From assembly GCA_963693305.1 (NCBI GenBank), contig OY855903.1:55432150-55496149 (forward strand): DNA of 64,000 bases, given 5' to 3'. The notes under the pieces were generated by a model. That model was not told where the DNA came from. It ran no database searches and saw only the letters and a list, made by a program, of their open reading frames with translations. This DNA is from Meandrina meandrites. Its lineage: Eukaryota > Cnidaria > Anthozoa > Scleractinia > Meandrinidae. The position numbers were made by a program, and so were the translations under genes. Position 1 is the first letter of the stretch; each line of letters opens with the position of its first letter. Of the stretch, positions 24,201 to 36,200 are shown piece after piece.

Positions 24201-27200
24201 CGTCGTACGGCAAAACGAAAAGATCAAAAAGCGGAATTCGAACGTGCGTGGGGCAAAAAAAATCAACCTTTTAATCGATAGATTGTTTTCATTTTCTCAC
24301 AAAACGTAGATAATCATTAACAAAAGTGATCTGTTAAGAAAAAAGTAGGGGTCACCGACCATTTAAGCGAGCAAACTGCAAGCGAAGTTATCGCAACGGC
24401 TACTCACCCTATATGTGGTTGGAAAGTTTCCTCAGCGCGCGCGCTCGATGCATGACGTGCGTAGCGTTGCGACAGGAATTACGTGCGCAGTAAGGATGCG
24501 CATAAACAATTAGCGCGAACGTCCTTAAGATGTGTTTGTTAATCATCGTGGTGTAAGATAGGAAAGATGAACGTTTATTCGTTTGTCTCACGATGGAATC
24601 GCTTTGAGTTGTTGATCGCGTCGGTTCGACTGCAATATTGCTTGTCTTTATCAGGCAATCAGGTCGATTGTTTACGTGTCGCTATTTGTAGCAAGTTGGT
24701 TCGCTGCTATTGGTGTATTTGGATCCTCATTATTATTCCGACTATAAGATGTTGTTCCCTCGTCAGTAGGTCCGCTTTGTTGTTGATCGGCTGTTGTGCT
24801 TTTTAGATAGTTGGTATCCAGGCTTCAGGTATTTCGATTCCACTATCTCAATTGATTGTATATGGATAGTATTCTATTCTCACCGGTCTTACCTGTCCTT
24901 GTTGAGTTATGGGCGATCTGCCGGAAGCCTTCGAGCAAAATGCGAGAAAACATAGGTAGACAAGGGGAAACGGGAGGGTGGGCAGAAAACGTAAGTTGCC
25001 GAAGGCGACCGTGAGACGAGGACAAGAAAAACTGATAGGAATAAAATGTGAGAGAAGACGATAGAGCGGCAAGTACCGACGCAATTTTAGTTAAAGTGGA
25101 AACATGCTAATTTGCTAACTCTCTTATATGTGCTTGGGTAAGACCGCTGAGAATAGTATTCTATTCTCACCGGTCTTACCTGTCCTTATTGCGTTATGGG
25201 CGATCTGCCTACGCCAAACAATGATGCGAACAACACGGGATCAAGCCCAAAACTACACCAAAAACGCCAAATACTCCCAAAACTCAAAAGAGAAAACTCC
25301 ACCAGGCAAAGGGAAAAACCCCAACAGCAAAAACTAACCCAGCCCTACACTAAAGTGGAGAAAAAGACAAGAGGTTCTATAGCACGTATTAAATTATTCT
25401 GAGGAGACAGAGGAAACAGGGCGCTTCAAAGAAGGCTGACCTGATGGAGGGAAAGCTAAGACAAAGTTCTTTAAGTGGTTGTAATCTTTGTATGTCTTGG
25501 AAGTTTCAATAACTGGAAGCGATGTACTCGAAAGCGCGTCTGCAGGGGCTCCGGCCCGCCGGACGTCGGTAAGCTTCATATAATAAGAGGCTGTCGTGGA
25601 GCTCTTCCAACCCACGTGGCACATAACGTCCGCGAGAGAGAAGCCAGCAAAAGCTAGGGTCAAGGCGCAACCACTTCTAAAGCTATGCGACGTCTCTCCC
25701 TCATCGATTTTGGCTTGTCCTAGGTAAAACTTCAAGCGAGACTCGGTAGCGGAAGATAAGAAAGGCTTATCTAAAATGCTACCTTGCAGAGATTTAGGGC
25801 GGAAAAGGTAGCTGTGACGTAAAGTCCACACCGATATTCTGCGAAACAATAATATAGTTCTCGATAGCTCTAACGGGGCATATAAAAGGATTGGGATGTC
25901 GGCGCAGACCGAAAAGGTTGGAGCCTCCGTCTCTTAGGGTCTTACCCCACACGTGGTTAAACAAAAACCCATCATCGCTTGGCATTACACTCTAAAAATA
26001 CAAGAGGAGCCATTATTTAATTAACAGTGAACAATATCGTAACAAAAGCCAAAATTTTGGCAAAAACAGGGAAAGATGTACAAATAACACAGTAATTAGT
26101 ATTAAGAAAACGAAAAATGAAATACCCACAGGTCCCAAGGGAGAGGCCATTCGGAGGAAAAACCCTCCCGAGTAGGGGCTAAACGATCCTAAGTGAGCCC
26201 CGCGAAGAGAGAAGGAAAGAAGCTGCTGCTTGCGAGCTAATGCAACGCCACCAAAACTGACGGGGAGCAATATCAGGCACACAAAGCGTATACTGCTGAA
26301 CTGAGGACTCCCGAAGGTAACGGTGTACCTGAGGGATACGGGAAATAGGGGAAAAAGCATAAAGATTAGAAAAGATGGCCGGCAGTAGAGCGGGGTACTG
26401 AGCAACAAATTCACTCCCGCAGAACCAGCGACAGGGTACGGAGAGAAAAAGGGGAGGGGGGAACCATCCAAGGAAACTTGGACATTGGAGGGGAGAGCCA
26501 TGAGATCAGCGAAATGTGGCCCGGACTCTGACTGGATACGACGCCAGGGATCCCCAGAAAGCTTGGAAACTTGAAGTGAAAGAGAACGCGACGACGGGTC
26601 AGCTGGGTTGAGGGCCGACGGGACATAGAAGAGGTTAAGCTGAAAAAAGTGACTGATCGAAAGCCAAAATAGTTCCTTAAGAGCGTCAGAGAGCTGGTGA
26701 GACTTAGCACCTTGACGCTTCTAGGACCGTATAAGGGCTTGACTATCGGTAAAGACGTCGACACGATGATCCTGCACAGAGCGGGAGAAGGCCTCTAAAA
26801 CATTCACCAAGGCTAAGGTTTCTTGAGACAGCAATATTGTGCCCTAAATCCAATAAGGGCCAATAGTCGCGGATGGAGACTGGCTCCGTGTAAGGACCAC
26901 GTTCTCCACCCCAAGCAAAAGAAGAAGCGTCTGACGCGAGCTGAATTTGCGTATGGGACTCCTTGAGCCAGGGGAGACAGCCATTCCAGCTCCTAAGGAA
27001 AGTCCAGTGTTGAACCTCCTCCAATAAAGGACCGGCAACCCTAAGTTGACGCGACGAACGAAGACCTCTAGAAATCGCCAGATTTACCTCATAAGTAAAC
27101 AAACGCGCGCCTGGGACCGCATATGAGAAAGAGATGCACTTCCCAGGGAAACGCTGGCTGTAAGGTCCTTACATCCAGTGTGTTTGAAGATAAAACAAGC

Positions 27201-30200
27201 TCCACGGGAGCAATGAGTTCGAGTCTTTTTTCCTCTAGAAGGGTGAAAGCTTGACGGACAGAGACGATGCCAAAACCAAGGTACGGAACACACTGCCTAG
27301 GAACCAAGATAGACTTTTTGAGACCAATAAAATAGCCCAATTTAGACAGAGTGTAGCAAACAATGAAAACTGCGGACGAGGCTCTGGCGAAAGCGCGCTC
27401 GCGATCTGAAGGCAAGGCAGCGTAAACTGGGGTGACCCGGCTAAAACTGATCTCGCCATTATGTCGATCGTCAATGTAAAGCAGGCATGGGATCCCTATA
27501 GAACAAAAATAATGCGCGGCCAAAAGACCTGTGGAATTATATATATACGCTGAAGACTTCCAGCCGAAAGGGGTCGCGTTACTGACGTAATAGTAACAAT
27601 TCCACTGGAAGCGAAAGAACTTTCTACTATCGGGAGAGAGGAGAATGTGATGGTAGCCCGATTTATCATCACAGACAGATTAAAAGGAGCCCTTAGAGAC
27701 ATACCTGGGGATAATTGCGAGGTTGTCAAGGCGAAAAGGGGGAATCCTTAATCCAAAGGTTTAGAAAACGATTATCGTGGCATAACCGCGGTTTTGAAGG
27801 CTCTATAGTGAGGGGCATAACCAAATGAGGAGGAGAATTGCCCACTTTACCCGACAGGGAAATGGCTCCCGATTTCAGGCCAGCGGCGTTCGACTCGTTA
27901 ACGAAATCCGCGAACGACTAACATGATGGGATATTAGCAAAAATTCGAGCCGGAGGGATATAGAATTAAAACGTTCCCCTTTGAACTGACCCTTAAAAGG
28001 CTGAAGGAAATCAAAAATGTTCACAACGTCTCTGATCCAAGTCAAAACAGAAGTCGCACGGTGCGGAACGGGCTATGGACTCCCAAAATCCATAGTGACA
28101 ATGAAGATTTTCAGCTACAAAGGACTAAGGGTCCCTGAAGGCCAACATCGAGACATCTGCCAACGCGGTGCCGTCCAAAACGGACTTAACGAGGCCATCG
28201 GATATATGCGCATTATGAGGCGCCACCCCTTGAGCCGCAGGGAGTGGAGAACCATCAGAAACAACCCAGCGGATAGAATTCTGTGGAAAACAGGCCAGCT
28301 GGGAACTAGCTGAAGGCGGGTCGCAAACTTTGACACGCTTAGCAGGAGGCTGCAAAAGGAAAAACGCAAGGATGAGCGCGATGGATGGGGCGGCTCAAGG
28401 GGTGGCGGTTTTATGCCTCAGTAATCCGAGAGGGAATAAGACTCCCTTATAAAACTGCCAACCCAGAGCGGGAAAAAGGGCGAACGGGAAAGATAATCGC
28501 AGCGCATAGCACTACAACAAAGAAAACCACTTAAAAATACAATGACAAAAGAAAACATAATTTATTCAAAGTAGTACCAAGTGCTGAATGCCAAGCCTCG
28601 CGGAAATGAACGTAAGGCAAACAACAAACAAGACAAAAGGTCACTGGGGATTTGAATTGTCCCTAGCACGGGGGGCTCGCTGATAAGGAAGGAACCTGCC
28701 CTAGCTGAACCCCGACGCTTCTTAAAACAGAACGGAGAGGTGTGGCCAGGAGTTCCACAAAAATTGCAAACGTGTCGCCGAGGAAGCGGAGTTGGAGGCT
28801 GACGGGGCGGTTACCCGAAGGGCTTTATCCACTTTTGCGATAGAATCCAAAACTTTGGAATAATCCTTGTCGGAGAACAGAGCCATGAAGTAAGCCTGGA
28901 ACCTGTTACACAGGTTTCTCAGGTCGATCCCTCAGAGCCCGGGTTGCCGCAGACAAAAAGGTCGCCTTCTCGTGCTTGGAATTCTGGGCGACCACAACAA
29001 GGTCTTCCGCCAAAGCCAAAGCGGCGTACCTATCAAAATCTGGCTTGCGACGCAGACCGTAGGCTGAAAGATTGGAAAGACCACTTTCGACGCTAGATTG
29101 CTGGCGGTTTTCAAGGGCTTCTATTCGTTGAAGTACGCGGGCAAGCGAACGATATAAAATAAAACGACGAGACGTAAGGACAAATGGGAAAGGGCGTACA
29201 GACAAAACAAAACAAAAAAGAAAAAGCAAATGGTAGAGAAAATATAGGCGTAATAAAAATAAAGCTGCCAAGCCCAGATTTGAAAGAAACGAAAAAATGG
29301 GGGCAAACGACAAACCGAGGGGTAATGTGCCGTCTCGTTGGACCGCCCAAAATAACAAGGAAACACACGCAAGAGCGATACAAAACACACCCGACTTAAA
29401 TGCGAAAAAATAGAACATGCATGTTGAAAAAATTTGAAAAACAAAGCTAAAAAACCTGCAATAAACTAGCACCAGCAGAGAGTGAAGTATCCAAAACCAC
29501 AGGCTTACCAGACTGTGTTTGTGAGGTCACAGCACGCCCCATATAAATATTCAAATTTTCTCGCTAATCGCTATTGTAAATATTTAAGCTTCCTAAAATC
29601 GGCTTTTACTGCTGTCTATTTGCAATAAAATGAATTAGAAACATTTTCGCAATGTTTAAGTTTGTTTTTACGCAGTTTTTTTGACGATTTGAAGCGTGCG
29701 AGAGCAGTTCTATGAGTTTAAGTTTTGACTCGTGTATAGAATACTAATATTTACACAAGGCGTGCAACTTCCACATCCAAGAATCGGGTACCACCTCTGG
29801 AATGTAGCCCAAAAAATATCTTTCCCCTACTCGCTTTAGTAAGAGCTCCCGGTCCTCGATAAGACAGTCTTTGAACTATAATCTGGCCAAATTTGAGTCC
29901 AATCAGTTCGCGAATAGTTCTTTTAAACCTTGCTGGAATATCAAATTAGGTCGTAAATTTGCCGATTTACCATGATATGTACCAGTTGTTGGGACAATTT
30001 ATGCAATTTTCGCTAAAATTGGTCAAAATTACTGCTTATGCCCGCCCTAGAAAGCAGAACGTGCCCCACTACAAACCCTCTTCTGGGACACCCCAAAGAA
30101 ACACTTCGGAAATGTCGACAGCAAAGCCGAAGACAACCGGGCCCGGGAAATTAATTTATTTAAATATTGAGTGAATTTCCTGAATATCGACATAAGCGCT

Positions 30201-33200
30201 CAATGTCAAACAATTTGGGAAAAGTATGCCCCATTGTGTTGCACGTTCTCGAAAATACGCATAATTTATCTTTGTTTTTCAGAGAAATGCGCCTGTATTG
30301 TTTTCTTTGTACCTCGTATTTACACATTTTATTTGGCGACGTTTTCCTTCGGCCGGTTCGAAACACTCGATTAAATAATAAATAAAATAAACGCGGCCAA
30401 ATGAAAACGTCTCCGAATAAAATGTGTGTTACGTGGCACAACGGAAAAAACGGGCGCATTTCCTATTATATTTTCTCCGCAAAACAAAGATAAATTATGC
30501 GTATTTTCGAGAACGTGCAACACAATGGGGCATACTTTTCCCAAATTGTTTGACATTGAGCGCTTATGTCCATATTCAGGAAATTCACTGAAGACTTAAA
30601 TAAATTAATTTCTTCGGTTTTCCTGTCGACATTTCCGAAGTGTTTCTTTGGGGTGTCCCAGAGGAGGTTTTGTAGTGGGGCACGTTCTGCTTTCTAGGGC
30701 GGGCATAAGCAGTAATTTTGACCAATTTTAGCGAAAATTGCATAAATTGTCCCAACAACTGGTACATATCATGGTAAATCGGCAAATTTACGACCTAATT
30801 TGATATTCCAGCAAGGTTTAAAAGAACTATTCGCGAACTGATTGGACTCAAATTTGGCCAGATTATAGTTCAAAGACTGTCTTATCGAGGATCGGGAGCT
30901 CTTACTAAAGCGAGTAGGGGAAAGATATTTTTTGGGCTACATTCCAGAGGTGGTACCCGATTCTTGGATGTGGAAGTTGCACGCCTTGTGTAAATATTAG
31001 TATTCTATACACGAGTCAAAACTTAAACTCATAGAACTGCTCTCGCACGCTTCAAATCGTCAAAAAAACTGCGTAAAACCAAACTTAAACATTGCGAAAA
31101 TGTTTCTAATTCATTCTATTGCAAATAGACAGCAGTAAAAGCCGATTTTAGGAAGCTTAAATATTTACAATAGCGATTAGCGAGAAAATTTGAATATTTA
31201 TATGGGGCGTGCTGTGACCTCACAAACACAGTCTGGTAAGCCTGTGGCAAAACAAACGAGTGGCCGTGTGCACCCGAATAAAAAACGCCTAAACTCAAAA
31301 CCATTCGGGCTGCGCAAACAAAGCTACGAACAAAATAAAAACCAATTTATACACGGCGCGGGCAAGAGACTTGATCCGCTGATCCGCTAAAGTAACGGCC
31401 CAGGAATATGCAAAACAACAAGCCATGAGATGCAAATTAGCTCACGGGTAAAGCGTGAAACCCTTCTGGGCTCCGCTAAAAACAACAGTATAAAAGCATG
31501 TGCGAAAAGAACAAGCCATGAGATGCCAAAAGCTCACGGCAAAAGCGGGAAAGCCTTTTAGGCTCCGCTTAAAACAACAATTAAAGTATATGCAAAACAA
31601 CAAGCCATGAGATGCCAAAAGCTCACGGCAAAAGCGAGAAAACCTTTTGGGCTCCGCTAAAAACAACAATAAAAGCATATGCAAAACAACAAGCCATGAA
31701 AAGCCAAAACCTCACGGCAAAAGCGAGAAAACCTTTTGGGCTCCGCTTAAAACAAACAATAAAAGCATATACAAAAACAACAAGCCATGAAATGCCAAAC
31801 GCTCACGGCAAAAGCGAGAAACCTTTTGGGCTCCGCTTAAAACAAACAATAAAAGCATATGCAAAACAGCAAGCCATGAGATGCGAAAAGCTCACGGCAA
31901 AAGCGGGAAAACCTTTTTGGCCCCGCTTAAAACAAACAATAAAAGCATATGCAAAACAACAAGCCAAGAGCTGCAATAAGCTCAACGGCAAAAGCGAGAA
32001 AACCTTTTGGGCTCCGCTCAAAACAACAATAAAAGCATACGCAATACAACAAGTAACGAGACAATCCGCTCACGGACCCTCGCGGTGAGCGCGAGAAAGA
32101 ATTTTGGACAAACGCTAAAACAAAAATTGCAAAATAACAGGCCATGAGACAAAATAAGGCCAATTAGCTCACGGCGAGAGCAAGAAAACCTGTACGGCTC
32201 CGCTAATAGCAACAATAAAGCATAATGCAAAATACCAGGCCATGAAACAAAATAAGGCCAGTAGCTAACGAGGAGAGCGAGAAAACCTTTTGGGCTCCGC
32301 ACGAAACAACAGCAAAAGCATAACAAGAAGAGCCCTAACACGAAATAAAAGGTAAAATAACAAACTACAAGGCTAGAGCGGGGAGAAAAGAAAAAGCTAA
32401 CAAACAGCACGGGCAGACATGAACGGAAAAGGGCGAACACGTGAGGAACAGGAACATACCGTGTACGAAAAAAGGAACAGAACTAACAGAAACTAAAAAT
32501 ACCTCAAGATTATCTACGTTCGCGGGAACATTGTCAGCCGCAGGAGCAGCTTCTGCAGGAGGCGTAGCAGGAAATAAAGCGTCCGCAACAGGGTTCTTGC
32601 TCAGCCATAATGTCGGAGAGAGAGAACGGCCGATGTGTACCGTAGCAATTTTAGTTAAAGTGAAACATGCTAATTTGCTAACTCTCTTATATGTGCTTGG
32701 GTAAGACCACTGAGAATAGCCTCCTTGACTCTACGTTTGTACCAGTGAGGGTCACGATCATTAACTTGATTTCATTCCAAATGGGAAGATGCCCCGTTTC
32801 ATTAGCATGTTCCTAAACTGCAGATTCTTGCGTACAGGCAAGCCGCATATCTCTGTCGTGTTTTTTATCCTTTCTTGCGTCGCTCTCCCTGTTTTCCCGC
32901 TATATACGTTCCCGCATTCACATGGAATCTTAAAGACTACACCGTTTGGATACCTACGATCAAAAGGCACAAGGGCCCGTCAACAACAAAGCGGAACTAT
33001 GATGAAACAACATCTAATAGTCGGAATAATAATGAGTATCAAAATTATTATTTTTGTTTGTTAATTATAGATTCCAAGTGGAGCAGAAAATTTTAACTCT
33101 TCATGCGGCAGGGGACAGTAAGTACATTTTTTTATTGCTTGATTAGCACTTTTGGTTCTTAATTGAATTGAGATTGTAATCTATATCAATTCATCGCAGC

Positions 33201-36200
33201 GTCGCACAGTGCAGTACAGTACAACGTCGCACAGTAAATACAAACTGCCCATGTAAATACAAAGTGCAATGTTTACATTTCAGTTGTCCACGAATCATCA
33301 TTTCCCATAGTCATCCGTACGAGTGGGAGACGAGCAACTGCACAACTGTTGATGTGGGTTATCGCATTGCCAACGGATGCCATAAAGGTAAAGACAATAG
33401 TCGAACATTGGGCTGCTCTCTAGGATTTAAAATCTATAAGAAATTGTTAACGGAAATTTGCTATCAACATGAATTCGAATGAGAGTTATCTGCTCTGACG
33501 TTTGGTTTCCACTCGATCGAAATTCAAAATATAGCTCTGGCTGGAAAACAAAACGATACATATTTTGGTAATTTTGTTTAGCCTTATGCTTATTATATTT
33601 ATTAGACTAGTAACCCCTTACTAACCAAGCTCGAGGACAGTACGGGGGAAGATTGACCCGAGGTCTTGAGAGTACGGACCGAGCGCAGGGCCAATATTTC
33701 CCGGTATGGCTACAGCAAGCTAGGTTTATAAGTAGTTCATTATATGGCACTCGTTTAAGCCGCAAATTTTGAATTTGCTGGCTTTGGAAAACAAACAAAA
33801 TACACAAGTTATGACTGTTTCCACGGAAACGGTCCGTATGGCAATATCCTGACCAAGAAAGAACCAACCAAAACGCTCGGATTTACCTCAAGACTGCCAT
33901 GTCATATAATAATGTAAGTTATTATGATTGTTGTGGGCCTTATTGTTATTGTAAGCACCTAATAACATTTAATAAGTTTCAAAGTCAGTGTAGTCACTCT
34001 GCTTACCCCTTAGTCTTTTCGGTATAAATAAATGTTGTTGTTGTTGCACTGGTAATTTCCTTTGTTCTGATGTATTGTAATGTGTTAAAATGAAAATATA
34101 GCAAAAGAAAATACCAAATTGTACCAAGCTGTAAAGGTAACGACTAGCTAGAATCAGTTCCTTGCTTAACTTTTTAAATTCACTCACTTAATTCCCTGAT
34201 TTTAGTTTTTGACGGACATGATGATGACGAGTGTGGCAGTTTCTGGCACTCATCTAAGTACAGTAAGTAAATAATTGCGTAAATGTAAATAGGACAGGCA
34301 TTTCTGACGACGAAGAACCAACTGCAATGGGGGGGGGGGGGGGGGGGGTTAAATTGCAATTAATCGTCGTTGGAGGGCATTAATATTTCATTTCATTTAT
34401 TCATTCCATTCTAAAATTACAAAGATAAATATAAAGTTAACAAGTAGAAGAAGAGAAATGGAAAATGGCAAATATATAGCTACAACCAGTTTCAAAATGG
34501 TTGAGACACTCTCCTCAAAAAATGCCTTTCCCTTTAAAATTGCTCCAAAAATTGGAAAAAAAGTAAGAAATATAGCTTCTGACCCCCCACCCCCCTTTCA
34601 AAGTTGTTGCTTAACTAACTCAATGTCATGCGCACAAGTTAGCAACATTGAGATGGGGGAGGGGGGTGAAAGATTGCTAAGTATTTGAAAATCTGAAAAT
34701 TACCCAAAAAAGGTCTAGTGTCTCAACAGGTTTTGAAAATGGTTGTAGCTAATTAGATGCCCTTGTTTAAATGACAATAATAATCAGGATAAAAAAGTCA
34801 ATTTAACATAGGAGAGGAAGAGATATGAATTAATTAATATACTTTTAATACCCTGGGCATTAATATAGGGAACGTAAGCAAAATACGACGGTAACGCAAA
34901 CGAGAACTTCTCCAAACACAAGGTTTTAATGAGCAGAACAATAGCTCTACACGTGCGTTTGAAATCTTGGTACATTTCTTTGCCGTTATCTGCGCAACAA
35001 CAATGTGATATAACCAAATTCTTCGTATTGTGGACAACGTGAACAACGACGGCTACGTAATTACTTTCTATTTGGGGTAGAACGCTCTCTTTATCTATTT
35101 ACCTGGAGCTAGTTCTTAATCCGATAGATACACTGAATACGTCTAGATTATTGCAGGATTCTTGAGTATATATTAATTCATTTCTCAGTAATCGTTGTCC
35201 TCGGCGTCGCCGTCGTCATTGCTTACGGTCCCTATTTATCCTGCAAGCGGGCTCTCTTCGCTCGCGTGTTGTCCCCCAAAAGAGCTTGCTCACAGGCTAC
35301 TCCCTGTTTCTGTCGTGGGTATCGGACGAGGTGCTCACGCCGAATGCCTTTCCTCCCCGTTTCTGTATTTCTGGATCTGCCCATCTGATCATGTCGCAAC
35401 AATGTTTTGTTAAAAAGTTGCCTTGTTGTAAAGGAGGGCCAATACACGTGCAGATGTTATGTATCGTTTGACGACATATGGTTACCTTTAAGGGTTCCCG
35501 AAGAAAATTCGAATCCAGAAAAAGTCAGCTTCAAAAACTGCAAACTCTGTTTAGTTTGCAAAAAATGCTTGTCCTTTCTATAGAGGTCAAAGGTCGTGAA
35601 TCTTGGTGCTGACGAGATCGATTATGACCTGTGCGGACTATTTTTCCTCGCGGCCATTAATGTTTCTCTCAGCCCGCCTCAGGGGACCATTTAGGGGCTC
35701 GGGCCCAAGGGGGGGGGGGGGGGGGGGGATGATCGAATGGGAGTCAAACTCAAGAACCAAAAAATTCCTAGGGCTTCCAACAAAACTCAAAATATCCCTG
35801 GACCAAAAAATAACCCCAAATAAATCCCCTTGCCAAATTTGTGACCCTTAACATTTTGAACAATAAAAACATTAGAAATTGAATGTTTTGTCTGTTTATT
35901 CACCATATAGGTGGTGGCAAACGAGGACACAATGTTACGGACACATTGTTGCTCATAATGTTTCTTGGGTGGGCAAACGAGCGGGACACCGCGCAAACAG
36001 GGAAACATTTGTTGCGGACACAAAATGTTTCTGACAAAAATCAGAAACATTTTTTGTGTCTCGGACACAAAATTTGTGTCCGCAACAAATGTTGCGCGCA
36101 CGGGCAAACGGGGAAACATTTGTGTCCGCAACAATGCTTGCCACCACCTTATCGTGTGAATTTATCTTCATCTGGTTGTCGTTTTACTAGAGACACCCAA

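Larger units (their letters stand above)
24866..32719 (-). mobile_element. Ngaro-like tyrosine-recombinase retrotransposon (7.85 kb)
   Basis: On the minus strand the order is: end repeat A1, a ~90-bp minisatellite, a 1.75-kb inserted foldback, an ORF1 with a zinc knuckle, reverse transcriptase/RNase H, a tyrosine recombinase, then B1-A2-B2 repeats. A1 is at 32,637-32,719, A2 at 25,073-25,156, B1 at 25,154-25,210 and B2 at 24,866-24,922. A1/A2 share gctaatttgctaactctctt; B1/B2 share attctattctcaccggtctt. This split direct-repeat layout is the hallmark of Ngaro/PAT-type elements and separates them from DIRS1 types with inverted ends. There is no target duplication. Frameshifts in ORF1 and an in-frame stop just upstream of the RT core show the copy is inactive. 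Confidence 0.8.

Noticed and set aside
28906..29472. 188-codon minus frame taken as a complete protein
   Set aside because: The first ~80 residues are a Phe/Leu-rich readthrough of leader; only the part from ~29,160 resembles retroelement ORF1.
31612..32088. 158-codon + strand frame with repeated KSEKTFWAPLKTTIKAYA
   Set aside because: It reads a minisatellite in the leader of a minus-strand retroelement; unit lengths are not multiples of three and the minus strand is equally open.
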